Below, in pieces: positions 35,337-43,681 of a stretch of DNA of 64,000 bases. The stretch is taken from positions 124,001 to 188,000 of the forward strand of contig QQUA01000004.1 in assembly GCA_008501825.1 (NCBI GenBank), read 5' to 3'. Numbering within the stretch: position 1 is the first letter of the stretch; every line of letters starts with the position of its first letter. The translations under genes and the position numbers were made by a program. The notes beneath the pieces are model-generated. The model saw only the letters and a list, made by a program, of their open reading frames with translations. It had not been told where the DNA came from and made no database searches. Source of the stretch: Planctomycetota bacterium (GTDB lineage Bacteria > Planctomycetota > UBA1135).

Positions 35337-35915
35337 ATGAACCGGTGGATCACTCTCCTGTGCTTGCTGGCCGCAACGACTTCCTGCATGAAAGCTCCAG
35401 ACCCTTCCAGGGCCGGAGTGACGGAAGCAAACCAAGCTGGGCCGGGAGCTTCGTACGAGGAACAGGAAACGGAAGCTGGAGATCCCTTCGCCGCCATGGC
35501 CATGCCGGCCGGTTGGGAGCGAGTGACTCCGAATCTTCCCTTCGCCATCGCCCAGTGGACGATTCCCGGTGACGAGCCGGGGGTGTGCACCATTACCCGG
35601 GTCGGCGGATCGGCGGCAGACAACGTCCAGCGTTGGATTGGCCAGTTTCAGGTCCCGGATGGAGATCCGCAGGGCGCTTCCACCGTATCCCAGTTGGAGG
35701 GGGCGGCCTATCCCACCACAACGGTTGTAGTGGAAGGCACTTTCACCGCCACCCGGGCCGTAGGCGGCGGACCGCCCAAAGAAGGTTGGGTCCTGGCCGG
35801 AGCCATCCTGGAAGTTCAGGGCGAACTGGTCACCCTGAAGGCCTTGGCTCCCGCCGCCACCGTGGAGACCGCTTTGGACGACCTTTGGGAAGCGGTGAAA
35901 CAACTCCGCTTCTAG
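35337..35915 (+). CDS. Small lipoprotein of unknown function
   Basis: 192 residues with a lipoprotein-type signal (WITLLCLLAATTSC). The mature domain starts after a low-complexity linker and contains AMPAGWERVTPNLPFAIAQW, ISITRVGG-like CTITRVGGSAADNVQRW and a final ALDDLWEAVKQLRF helix. This pattern is common in planctomycete lipoproteins of unknown role. It is 60 bases from dprA and may share its transcript. Confidence 0.7.
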   Translation: MNRWITLLCLLAATTSCMKAPDPSRAGVTEANQAGPGASYEEQETEAGDPFAAMAMPAGWERVTPNLPFAIAQWTIPGDEPGVCTITRVGGSAADNVQRWIGQFQVPDGDPQGASTVSQLEGAAYPTTTVVVEGTFTATRAVGGGPPKEGWVLAGAILEVQGELVTLKALAPAATVETALDDLWEAVKQLRF

Positions 35916-35975
35916 ATCCGGCCGGATCGCGGGCAAAAGATTTGTAACCTCGGCTGAGCTTTCCGTCTTCCCTAT

Positions 35976-37055
35976 GTGGAGCGAGAAGAAAGGCAAGCCA
36001 GGTTGGCCCTGAACGCGGTTCCAGGTTTAGGGCCGAGTTCCATCCGCCGCCTACTGGAATGGGCAGGATCGGCCTCGGCCGCCCTAACCCAGTGCCAGCA
36101 TTGGCCGGAAGCGGTCCGGCGACAAACCTCTTCTCTCGAGGAAGAGGCTTTGCGTCGATTGGGACGGGAGCAGGAAGCCTGGTGCCTGGAAAACAAGGTG
36201 GAGGCCTTGATCCAAGGGCAAAAGGCTTATCCCGACCGCTTGGAACATCTCGAGCACCCTCCACCGGTGCTCTTCGTTCTGGGCCAAGTCGAAGCCCTGC
36301 AAGGGAGTCCGCTGCCCTTTACCGTCATCGGCGCCCGAGCTTGCACCAGCTATGGCCGAAGCCAGGCTCATCGATTCGGGGCCGGTCTGGCCAGCCGGGG
36401 AGCGGTGGTGTATTCCGGCGGGGCCAGGGGGATCGACCAAGCGGCTCTTCGAGGAGCGGTGGATCACGGAGGAGTGGCGGTGGCGGTCCTCGGTTCAAGT
36501 TTGGACCGGCTGTACCCGGCAGAGATCCCGGCTTTGATCGAACCCATCCTGGAACAAGGAGGTGCGGTAGTTTCCGAGTTTCCCTTCGGCAGTCAGATCC
36601 GCCGCGGCAACTTCCCTCGCCGAAACCGTTTGTTGGCTGCTTTCGCCCGGGGGGTTTTGGTGGTGGAGGCCACCGAAAAATCCGGGTCCATGATTACCGT
36701 CGGCTGGGCTCTGGACCTTGGCCGGGACGTCTTCGCCTTGCCCGGACCAGTGGACAGCCGAGCATCCCACGGCCCGATTCGGCTACTCCGCGAAGGGGCC
36801 ATGGCAGTCAACGATCCTGGCCAAATCTGGCAGCACTACAACCTTGGGGAGGCTTCGGATCCCGATTCCTCCGGCGCGCAAACTCCATTGCTGGCTCTGT
36901 TGCACCAAGGGGACCACTCTTTGGATTCCTTGGCCCAGGCCCTGGGACAGCCGCCGGAACGGGTGCTATTGGATTTGGTGGAACTGGAACTGAAGGGTCG
37001 GGTGATTCGCCTTCCCGGTGGCGCGTATCATCGGTGCGGGCCGGGAGGCTCCTGA
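35976..37055 (+). CDS. dprA: DNA processing protein DprA
   Basis: 359 residues. DprA protects incoming single-stranded DNA and loads RecA during natural transformation. The Rossmann core carries VIGARACTSYG, YSGGARGIDQAA, LGSSLDRLYP and SEFPFGSQIRRGNFPRRNRL. A C-terminal winged-helix-like domain (LLALLHQGDHSLDSLAQAL) is also present, as is the N-terminal HhH-like region (LNAVPGLGPSSIRRLL). Translation starts at GTG 35976; the ATG two bases upstream is out of frame. No other competence gene is in the window. Confidence 0.92.
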   Translation: MEREERQARLALNAVPGLGPSSIRRLLEWAGSASAALTQCQHWPEAVRRQTSSLEEEALRRLGREQEAWCLENKVEALIQGQKAYPDRLEHLEHPPPVLFVLGQVEALQGSPLPFTVIGARACTSYGRSQAHRFGAGLASRGAVVYSGGARGIDQAALRGAVDHGGVAVAVLGSSLDRLYPAEIPALIEPILEQGGAVVSEFPFGSQIRRGNFPRRNRLLAAFARGVLVVEATEKSGSMITVGWALDLGRDVFALPGPVDSRASHGPIRLLREGAMAVNDPGQIWQHYNLGEASDPDSSGAQTPLLALLHQGDHSLDSLAQALGQPPERVLLDLVELELKGRVIRLPGGAYHRCGPGGS

Positions 37056-37062
37056 AAACCTC

Positions 37063-38814
37063 ATGCAACGCTTCGGTTTCGGCTTCCTTCTCCTTGCCGC
37101 TTGTTCCGGACAACCGTCTGCATCCTCGGAACCGGTTTTGTGGGATCCCTTGGTCAAGGAGGACGCCTATGCCCTCGTCACCGGCGAAAGTGAAATCGGC
37201 CGCAGCTATTTCTTGACCCGATGGTTTGGAAGAGAAGATCCGGAGACTTCGGCCGCTTCTAAAGGCTCGGGACCGGACGTCCTGGGAGACAGCCGCACCG
37301 GCATTCGAGTGAGTACTCCATCTCGTTTGCAAATTGACTTACCTATGGAAGGCTCCGTCCGCTTTCAGGCGGCGGTTCGTTTGGAAAGCGGTACCGGTCC
37401 CCCCGGCGCCAAGGTTTTAGCCATGGTCCTCCTTCAGGAAGACAACCAATGGCAAAACCTGACTACGGTGGAATTGAGCGCCGCTCCCGAACCGGGAAAA
37501 CGACCCTGGCGCGAGTTGGAGTGTTCTTTCCAAAGCAAACGGGAGGCCAAGTTGGAATTGGTTTGCCGATGGGCCGACAACTTGCAAGCCAACCGACCGG
37601 GCCCGAAAGTGACTTGGGCCAACCCAAAGCTGCTCCGAAACCCTCCGCCGGAGCGAGATTCAAAAAGCGACCTTCCCGACGTCCTGTTGGTCACCGTCGA
37701 CACTTTCCGGGCCGACGCCATGGACCATGCTCCCGGCTTGCAAAAGCTCTGCAAACAAGGTCGCTATTGGCCCGGGGCCATTTCGCCTTCCAATTGGACT
37801 CTTCCCGCTTATGCCTCTCTGTTTACCGGCAGCCCGCCGGAAATTCACGGAGCCGGGCGTGGTTCCTTTCAAGGACAAGAGCGCGATTATCGAGCTTTGA
37901 AAGATTCGGCTTTAACCCTTGCGGAGATCTTCCAACGGAAAGGTTATGCCACCTGCATGATTCACGCGAATCCCTTTCTCGAACCCTGGACCGGATTGGC
38001 GAAAGGCTTCGAACGATATGTGCGCTGCCGGGACGAAACCGCAATCCACCTGTCCATTGCCGATGCATGGTGGCAACGGGAAAGGAGCCGGCCCCGATTT
38101 CTCGTGCTTCACCTGATGGCCCCCCACTTGCCCTATGCCCCCCCGCAGGTGGACGGCTTGGAGCTGGAACTCGGCCCCGACCCCATGGCGGAGATACCCT
38201 GGCGCGAATTCCTGGCCGGAGAGCACAATGCTGCAGCTCGCCAAGCTTTCTTCACCCTGGACGAAGAGCTTCGAGAAAGAATCCGCCGGCGCTACTTTGC
38301 GGAAGTCCGAACCTTGGACCACCAATTGAGCCCCTGGTTGCAGGCCAAGATGGCACAGAACTCTTCCTTGATCGTAGGTTTCCACTCCGATCACGGCGAA
38401 GAGCTATGGGATCAAGGCTCTTTTGAACACGGACATTCCTTTGCCGATGCGGTGGTTCAAGTGCCGGTAGCGTTAATTTGGCCTACTCACTTGTCACCGG
38501 CCGAAAGCCAGCAGCCTGTCCCCGCTCATGGCCTAGCCGGCGAAATCCTGTCAGTCTTAGATTGGCAAGATCCGACTAGATCCTGGATCGACCTGTCCAA
38601 CTTCCAAGGGGAGCTTCGCAGTTCCCAGCCTTTGTACGCCAATGACCACGGGGGCCGAATCTGGCAAAGCCACGGCAGTCAACCCATTCCATTCGGCCAA
38701 GCGGGGACTACCGCCGGAGGATTGTCTGCTAGCCTCGAACCGGCGTTACAGCAGGCATTGGCCGAACTCGGTTATGCCACCTCCCCCAATCTTGATGAGG
38801 GTTCAGGAAATTAG
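37063..38814 (+). CDS. Sulfatase-like alkaline-phosphatase-superfamily lipoprotein, Thr at the nucleophile site
   Basis: 583 residues starting at ATG 37063, seven bases after dprA; a signal with lipobox (GFGFLLLAAC) follows. Residues 30-205 are a non-catalytic beta domain. The phosphatase/sulfatase domain starts at VLLVTVDTFRADAM and ends with the metal site GFHSDHGEELWD and FEHGHSFAD. The usual sulfatase C/S-x-P-x-R motif is replaced by SNWTLPAYASLFTG, so formylglycine cannot form and threonine is the probable nucleophile. This argues for a phosphodiesterase or phosphotransferase rather than a sulfatase. The substrate is unknown. Confidence 0.78.
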   Translation: MQRFGFGFLLLAACSGQPSASSEPVLWDPLVKEDAYALVTGESEIGRSYFLTRWFGREDPETSAASKGSGPDVLGDSRTGIRVSTPSRLQIDLPMEGSVRFQAAVRLESGTGPPGAKVLAMVLLQEDNQWQNLTTVELSAAPEPGKRPWRELECSFQSKREAKLELVCRWADNLQANRPGPKVTWANPKLLRNPPPERDSKSDLPDVLLVTVDTFRADAMDHAPGLQKLCKQGRYWPGAISPSNWTLPAYASLFTGSPPEIHGAGRGSFQGQERDYRALKDSALTLAEIFQRKGYATCMIHANPFLEPWTGLAKGFERYVRCRDETAIHLSIADAWWQRERSRPRFLVLHLMAPHLPYAPPQVDGLELELGPDPMAEIPWREFLAGEHNAAARQAFFTLDEELRERIRRRYFAEVRTLDHQLSPWLQAKMAQNSSLIVGFHSDHGEELWDQGSFEHGHSFADAVVQVPVALIWPTHLSPAESQQPVPAHGLAGEILSVLDWQDPTRSWIDLSNFQGELRSSQPLYANDHGGRIWQSHGSQPIPFGQAGTTAGGLSASLEPALQQALAELGYATSPNLDEGSGN

Positions 38815-38872
38815 ACCGGCTTTCGATGATTCCTGGCCAGTCCGCTTGCTTCCTTCCGTTCAGGATTTCCCT

Positions 38873-39070
38873 TCAGGGACGAAGGAACCAAGAATCCAAA
38901 AGCAATGCCACCGCGCCGATGGCAATGACGGCGCCGGAGAACATCAATCCCCGGCGTACGATCCCTCGAAGGATTTTTTTGGGATCGTCGTCACGAAAAC
39001 CACTGGCCACCGCAGCCAAGGCCAGGCTGAAAATCAGCAGCATGCAAAATTGGCCGAAGAGAGTGGTCAC
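38873..39070 (-). CDS. Small membrane protein, 65 residues
   Basis: Two hydrophobic segments (FCMLLIFSLALAAVASGF and LMFSGAVIAIGAVALLLDSW) are separated by the charged loop RDDDPKKILRGIVRRG. The ATG overlaps the stop of the membrane protein gene upstream by four bases, which supports a real, coupled gene. No function is recognised. Confidence 0.65.
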   Translation of the reverse strand: MTTLFGQFCMLLIFSLALAAVASGFRDDDPKKILRGIVRRGLMFSGAVIAIGAVALLLDSWFLRP

Positions 39071-39957
39071 TGCGGGATTTCTCCTGTCTTAGGTTTCGCT
39101 CCGGCTTTCTCCTTACTGCTATCCGAAGCCGGTTTAACTCCAGCCGACGCCAACCAATCCTGCTCGGCACGGAAGAAAGCATCGAGGGCCGCGATCACGT
39201 TGAACAAGCCGGCGGAAGTGGTAAACAGCAAGCCGGCATCTTGATAAGCCAAAACTTCTCGGAAGCGGAGGGGATGGGACATCAAGGACACCCCCCAGCC
39301 GATGAATCCGAGCAACATCTGTCCGGCCCAGTAATAAGGATGACGCTGCCGATCGAAATCGGCGAAGCCGCCGAGGGCCATGCCGAGGAAAAACAACCCG
39401 AGAATGGCAACGGCGAACAAAACCGCTTTAAAGCGGCGACCGCTCATCCAATGGCCGAAACCCGGAATGACCAAAGTAGCCAAGGCCGCACTTCCCGGAT
39501 TGATCCGAGGCTTGCCGTCTTGCAGTGGATGTTCCGCGGACAAAACCAACCCGGCTGCATGGGATGCGGCGAAGGCGGCCAACACGCCGGACATGCCGGA
39601 TAAAAGGAATCCGAGGTGACGCCACTCCACCAGTTCCGGATATTGGCCGCCAAAATCCACGCTGGTGAACAACTTGCCCGCCACCATGGTCGGCAAAAAG
39701 TTGCCCATTTCCGGAATCAGAACCATCAAGCCGGTATCGAAGCCGCCGAAACTCAAGCGAAAATTGACGTAATCGAGTTGGGTGGCTTGAGCCAGGCTAA
39801 AGCCTCCGAATAGCAATATTTGGCAGCCTAGAAACCACACCAATGCCCATATCTGGCGTCCGACCAGAAGGTGGCCGGCGCCTGGAACCAGGAAGGATAA
39901 GCCCACGGCCTTGATGATTTGCTGGCGTGCCTGGGCGGAGGGGGTGAGTTCGTCCAT
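39067..39957 (-). CDS. Multi-pass membrane protein of unknown function
   Basis: 296 residues from ATG 39957, with about five or six hydrophobic segments. Two glycine-rich repeats, FLVPGAGHLLVGRQIWALVW and VIPGFGHWMSGRRFKAVLF, are internal duplicates of a P-G-x-G-H-x-x-x-G-R motif. That motif resembles the TM2-like or DUF6677-like small-pore repeats of planctomycete membrane proteins. The C-terminus is a soluble Lys/Ala tail. A longer frame to 40035 runs into the divergent thioesterase gene and is not used. Confidence 0.7.
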   Translation of the reverse strand: MDELTPSAQARQQIIKAVGLSFLVPGAGHLLVGRQIWALVWFLGCQILLFGGFSLAQATQLDYVNFRLSFGGFDTGLMVLIPEMGNFLPTMVAGKLFTSVDFGGQYPELVEWRHLGFLLSGMSGVLAAFAASHAAGLVLSAEHPLQDGKPRINPGSAALATLVIPGFGHWMSGRRFKAVLFAVAILGLFFLGMALGGFADFDRQRHPYYWAGQMLLGFIGWGVSLMSHPLRFREVLAYQDAGLLFTTSAGLFNVIAALDAFFRAEQDWLASAGVKPASDSSKEKAGAKPKTGEIPQ

Positions 39958-40001
39958 TTTGGGACAGGGTTCTAGCAAAGGCCGGGGGCCAATGCCACGT
40001 T

Positions 40002-40007
40002 TAGAAT
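40002..40007 (+). promoter_or_regulatory. Putative -10 box (TAGAAT) of the thioesterase gene
   Basis: TAGAAT ends eight bases before the ATG at 40016 in an otherwise GC-rich intergenic stretch. It fits the leaderless pattern. Confidence 0.45.
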
Positions 40008-40015
40008 GCCGCCCC

Positions 40016-40480
40016 ATGCCTACGGTTGGAACCACGCAGTACCGGATTCTTTATCGAGACATCGATTCGATGGGGATTCTCTATTACGGGCGTTATCTTG
40101 CCCTATTTGAACTCGGAAGGGTGGAATTCATGCGAGAGCAGGGATTCGTCTACCGGGAAATGGAAGACCAACTCGGCTTGATGTTGCCGGTCACCGCCGC
40201 CCATTGCCGCTACAAAACTCCCCTGGAATACGACGATTTGGCCCTGATCCGGACCTGGGTCAGCGCCTGGGGCCCGGCGACCCTGCGCTTCGCTCATGAA
40301 ATTCACAGCCAGAACACCGGGCTCCTGTGCGCAACCGGAGAAGTGGAATTGGGTTGCCTCAGCCGACAAAGCCGGCGCCCGGCCCGGCTTCCAGCCGGTT
40401 TCGTGGAGATGCTGAAACGGACCGCCCCCGATTCCAAGGGAAGAAAAAGGGGAAATCCCCTGGCTGAAGCTCCGAAATAA
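40016..40480 (+). CDS. YbgC-like acyl-CoA thioesterase
   Basis: Hot-dog fold thioesterase of 154 residues. The 4HBT/YbgC signature is YRDIDSMGILYYGRYLALFE, with the catalytic aspartate in RDIDSMG. The central helix FELGRVEFMREQGF follows, and the rest agrees in length. It hydrolyses short or medium acyl-CoA thioesters; in proteobacteria YbgC accompanies tol-pal, but no tol gene is here. I chose the ATG at 40016 because the upstream frame overlaps the divergent gene. It ends 75 bases before iscR. Confidence 0.85.
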   Translation: MPTVGTTQYRILYRDIDSMGILYYGRYLALFELGRVEFMREQGFVYREMEDQLGLMLPVTAAHCRYKTPLEYDDLALIRTWVSAWGPATLRFAHEIHSQNTGLLCATGEVELGCLSRQSRRPARLPAGFVEMLKRTAPDSKGRKRGNPLAEAPK

Positions 40481-40517
40481 CTTAAGAATGAGCACCGGAA
40501 AACTGGTTCTTTTGTCG

Positions 40518-40546
40518 TTGAAAGAGCACTAATTTAGTGCTATTTT
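40518..40546 (+). promoter_or_regulatory. iscR promoter with 17-bp palindromic operator in the spacer
   Basis: TTGAAA (40518-40523) and TATTTT (40541-40546) are exactly 17 bases apart. The spacer is almost wholly the palindrome AGCACTAATTTAGTGCT (40525-40541), perfect apart from its central base. A protein bound there would block RNA polymerase, so autorepression by IscR is the natural reading. The -10 box ends nine bases before the ATG, so the transcript should be leaderless. Confidence 0.65.
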
Positions 40547-40555
40547 TTGGATGCC

Positions 40556-41113
40556 ATGTTAAGACTCACCCGACGTTCGGAGTACGGTCTGATGGCTCTG
40601 GCCTACCTGGCCAGGCGCCACGGCACCTACTGCAGTGTCCGGGAGATCGTCGCCAATTTGGGCATACCTCGTCGTCTTCTGGCCGAAATCCTCAAGGATC
40701 TCTCCCACTACCAGATCGTTCGAGCAGTCCGAGGCCCCGGTGGCGGCTACCGCCTGCGCAAGGATCCAGACCAATTGAGCCTGGCGGAAATCGTGACCGC
40801 CCTGGAAGGCACGCCCTTTATCACCGATTGCGCCAACGGCGGCGACTGCCAGATGGAGCCGGTGTGCATCATCAACGGTGGCATAAATCAGGTCGCGGAG
40901 CAGATCCAAGCGGTTTTGGAGAGTTTTACTCTGGAACAAATCGCAAAAGGATCCGATAGGCCCGCGGAAGCAACTTCGACGGCATTTGGCGTTTCCAGTC
41001 AGGCCGTCTCCGGAACGGCGGCCGCCGACACTCTGTCGGAAAGCGCTCGGGCCGGAAGTGCTCCGCCTCCCAGTCAAGCCCCTCGATCCGCCGATTTCGA
41101 CCACGCACGCTAA
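40556..41113 (+). CDS. iscR: IscR, Rrf2-family Fe-S regulator
   Basis: 185 residues. Winged-helix Rrf2 domain at the N-terminus (LTRRSEYGLMALAYLARR), with the wing GPGGGYRLRKDP. The three cluster-binding cysteines occur as DCANGGDCQMEPVC with C-x5-C-x5-C spacing, exactly as in E. coli IscR. A Ser/Ala/Pro-rich tail of about 50 residues after the core is unusual. I start at ATG 40556; a TTG nine bases upstream is in frame but lies within the promoter. It is the first gene of the isc operon and probably controls it through the palindrome above. Confidence 0.9.
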   Translation: MLRLTRRSEYGLMALAYLARRHGTYCSVREIVANLGIPRRLLAEILKDLSHYQIVRAVRGPGGGYRLRKDPDQLSLAEIVTALEGTPFITDCANGGDCQMEPVCIINGGINQVAEQIQAVLESFTLEQIAKGSDRPAEATSTAFGVSSQAVSGTAAADTLSESARAGSAPPPSQAPRSADFDHAR

Positions 41114-41116
41114 GCG

Positions 41117-42334
41117 ATGAGCGAGAAGTTCATTTACCTGGACCACCAGGCGACGACCCCCGTCGATCCCGAGGTGTTCGAAACCATGGCGCCGTACTTT
41201 TGTCAGCGGTACGGCAACGCCGCCTCCAGGAACCACAGTTTTGGTTGGGACGCGGAGAAAGCCGTGGATCTAGCCCGGCAAAAGGTGGCCTCGGCGATCG
41301 GCGCCCAGGCGAAGGAAATCATCTTTACCTCCGGCGCCACCGAATCCAACAACATGGCCATTCTCGGCGCCGCTCGCATGTATCGAGAAAAAGGCCGCCA
41401 TCTGATCACTTGCGCCACCGAACACAAGGCGGTGCTGGATCCGATGAAAGCTTTGGAACACCAAGGCTGGGACGTCACCGTCTTGGGCGTGGACGACGAA
41501 GGTTGCCTGAACCTGGAGGAACTCCGGCAGGCAATTCGCCCGGACACGGTTTTGGTATCCATCATGCACGGCAACAATGAAATCGGCACCCTCCATCCGG
41601 TGGCCGAGATTGGCGCCATTTGTGCTGAAAACAACGTTTTGTTTCACTGCGACGCCACCCAAACCGTCGGCAAAGAAACGGTGGACGTCGGCGAGATGGG
41701 CATCCATTTGATGTCTTTCTCCGGCCACAAGATTTACGGCCCCAAGGGAGTCGGTGCCCTTTACGTCCGGCGGCGCAAGCCCAGGGTGCGCTTGGAACCG
41801 GTGGTTTACGGCGGCGGTCACGAACGTGGTTTTCGTTCCGGCACCTTGAACGTCCCCGGCATTGTCGGCATGGCCAAGGCGTTGGAAATGAGCCTCGAGC
41901 TGCGCGAAACGGAACAACCGCGGATCACCGCCCTGCGCGATCGCTTGCAGGCCAAGCTGTTCACCGAACTCGACCACATCAAACTGAACGGCCATCCAGA
42001 ACGGCGTTTGAGTTGCAACTTGAACGTCTCCTTCGCTTTCGTCGAAGGCGAATCCTTGCTGATGGGCTTGGAAGGAATCGCGGTCAGTTCAGGTTCGGCG
42101 TGCACCAGCGCCAGCCTCGAGCCTTCCTACGTGCTTCGCGCCATGGACGTAGGTGACGAATTGGCTCATTCCTCGATTCGCTTCGGCGTCGGTCGCTTCA
42201 CTACCGAAGAAGAAGTGGACGAAGTCGCCCGGCGCACCATCTCGGCGGTGCAACGCCTCCGAGCCATGTCCCCCTTGTACGAAATGGTGCAAGAGGGAAT
42301 CGATCTTTCCACCGTCAACTGGTCCGCCCACTAA
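41117..42334 (+). CDS. iscS: Cysteine desulfurase IscS
   Basis: PLP enzyme of 405 residues that takes sulfur from cysteine for Fe-S clusters and tRNA thiolation. The Schiff-base lysine should be Lys205 in [12 protein letters not shown]. The persulfide cysteine is Cys329 in [14 protein letters not shown]; both positions nearly match E. coli IscS (Lys206, Cys328). Other motifs are [12 protein letters not shown] and MHGNNEIGT. The start is three bases after the iscR stop. The C-terminal segment lacks nothing expected. Confidence 0.95.
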   Translation: MSEKFIYLDHQATTPVDPEVFETMAPYFCQRYGNAASRNHSFGWDAEKAVDLARQKVASAIGAQAKEIIFTSGATESNNMAILGAARMYREKGRHLITCATEHKAVLDPMKALEHQGWDVTVLGVDDEGCLNLEELRQAIRPDTVLVSIMHGNNEIGTLHPVAEIGAICAENNVLFHCDATQTVGKETVDVGEMGIHLMSFSGHKIYGPKGVGALYVRRRKPRVRLEPVVYGGGHERGFRSGTLNVPGIVGMAKALEMSLELRETEQPRITALRDRLQAKLFTELDHIKLNGHPERRLSCNLNVSFAFVEGESLLMGLEGIAVSSGSACTSASLEPSYVLRAMDVGDELAHSSIRFGVGRFTTEEEVDEVARRTISAVQRLRAMSPLYEMVQEGIDLSTVNWSAH

Positions 42335-42340
42335 CCGACC

Positions 42341-42757
42341 ATGGCTTACAGCGACAAAGTCATCGATCATTACAACAATCCCCGCAACGTCGGTTCCCTG
42401 AACAAGGATTCCGAAGAAGTCGGGACCGGCATCGTCGGGGCGCCGGAGTGCGGCGACGTCATGAAGTTGCAGATTCAGGTCCAGGACGGAGTCATCACCG
42501 ACGCCAAGTTCAAAACCTTCGGCTGCGGCTCCGCGATCGCCTCTTCCAGTTTGGCGACCGAATGGCTGAAGGGCAAAACGGTGGACCAAGCCGACCAGAT
42601 TCGCAATACCGACATCGCCAGCGAATTGGCTTTGCCTCCGGTCAAGATCCACTGTTCGGTGTTGGCGGAAGACGCGATCAAACAAGCGATCGCCGACTTC
42701 AAAAACAAAAACCCCTCCAGCGCCGAAAGCGTCGAATCGCCGGCGACTCGTTCCTGA
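42341..42757 (+). CDS. iscU: Fe-S scaffold IscU
   Basis: 138-residue scaffold on which IscS and HscA/HscB build the cluster. All three ligand cysteines are present: Cys37 in GAPECGDV, Cys62 in FGCGSAI and Cys105 in IHCSV. The HscA recognition peptide LPPVK stands at residues 98-102. The last 15 residues (NPSSAESVESPATRS) are an extra polar tail. It starts six bases after iscS. Confidence 0.96.
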   Translation: MAYSDKVIDHYNNPRNVGSLNKDSEEVGTGIVGAPECGDVMKLQIQVQDGVITDAKFKTFGCGSAIASSSLATEWLKGKTVDQADQIRNTDIASELALPPVKIHCSVLAEDAIKQAIADFKNKNPSSAESVESPATRS

Positions 42758-42775
42758 TCTACTTGCCTTTCTGTC

Positions 42776-43105
42776 ATGAGCATCAGCATTACCGAAAAGG
42801 CGGTTGAAGAAATTCAGCGACTCATGAAGCAGCAGGAGCTGCCTCAAACCGCCGGCGTGCGCGTCGGGGTCAAAGGCGGCGGCTGTTCCGGCTTCAGCTA
42901 CTCCTTGAACTTCGATCTGAATCAAGCCGAATCCGACCTGGTTTTCGAAGACCAAGGGGTACGGATTTTCTGCGACCCCAAGTCCCACCTTTACTTGCAA
43001 GGCACCACGCTGGACTTCACCGACGGCCTGAACGGCAAGGGATTCCAATTTGTGAATCCGAACGCCTCCAATACCTGCGGCTGCGGCGAGTCCTTCTCGG
43101 TTTAA
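42776..43105 (+). CDS. iscA: A-type Fe-S carrier IscA
   Basis: 109-residue A-type carrier, in the HesB/IscA family. The three invariant cysteines are Cys37 (GGGCSGFSY) and Cys101/Cys103 (NTCGCGESF). It receives clusters from IscU or stores iron before delivery to targets. Length and motif spacing are normal. It lies 18 bases after iscU and 10 before hscB. Confidence 0.95.
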   Translation: MSISITEKAVEEIQRLMKQQELPQTAGVRVGVKGGGCSGFSYSLNFDLNQAESDLVFEDQGVRIFCDPKSHLYLQGTTLDFTDGLNGKGFQFVNPNASNTCGCGESFSV

Positions 43106-43115
43106 ACGGACGGTC

Positions 43116-43679
43116 ATGGAAGCTTCCATGCTGCGGCAAGCGGATCCCTTCGCCAGGCTCGGCTTGCTGCGGGCTTTTCGAGTGGTGGAAGGCGATTTAG
43201 TCGAGGCCCATCGCGCTGCAAGCTTGCGCTGGCACCCGGACCGTTTTGCTTTGGCCGGCGAAGCCGCTCGTTTGCAAGCCGAGGATGAAATGGCCTTGCT
43301 GAACGAAGCCTTCGACATTTTGAAGGATCCGATTCGCCGGGCTGAAGCCTTGTTGACCCTGGAAGGCTTTCGTAAATCGGAAACCACCGACATGAGCTCC
43401 AGTCCCGAGTTCCTCATGGAAATGATGGAACTGAAGGAGCAAGTCGCGGAAGACATCCGGGAGAATCGACAAGAAGCCTTAAAAGCCAAGCACCAGGAAA
43501 TGATGTGCTTGGAATGGGATGAAATCGATCGCATCAAAACCGCCTTCGATCAACTCGAGGCGGTGGCGCGAACCGACAACGACACTCGGACTCGGATCTT
43601 TCGCCAGATTCGAGCCCTGCTCAATCAGATCAATTACCTGCGGAAGACCCGGGAAGAAATTTCCCGGGCCCTCATCTGA
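43116..43679 (+). CDS. hscB: Co-chaperone HscB
   Basis: 187 residues. An N-terminal J domain of about 75 residues contains HPD (His40-Pro41-Asp42) in LRWHPDRF and is followed by AFDILKDPIRRAEALL. The C-terminal helical domain (FLMEMMELKEQVAED) is the IscU-binding part of HscB. It recruits IscU to HscA and stimulates the ATPase. The gene ends two bases before the hscA start. Confidence 0.93.
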   Translation: MEASMLRQADPFARLGLLRAFRVVEGDLVEAHRAASLRWHPDRFALAGEAARLQAEDEMALLNEAFDILKDPIRRAEALLTLEGFRKSETTDMSSSPEFLMEMMELKEQVAEDIRENRQEALKAKHQEMMCLEWDEIDRIKTAFDQLEAVARTDNDTRTRIFRQIRALLNQINYLRKTREEISRALI

Positions 43680-43681
43680 AG

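Noticed and set aside
37063..38814. Arylsulfatase
   Set aside because: The formylglycine signature is absent (threonine at the nucleophile site).
42089..43537. Long minus-strand open frame (482 codons) antisense to iscU, iscA and hscB
   Set aside because: The plus-strand genes have complete, conserved motifs. The antisense frame is a by-product of GC-rich codon usage and has no recognisable domain.
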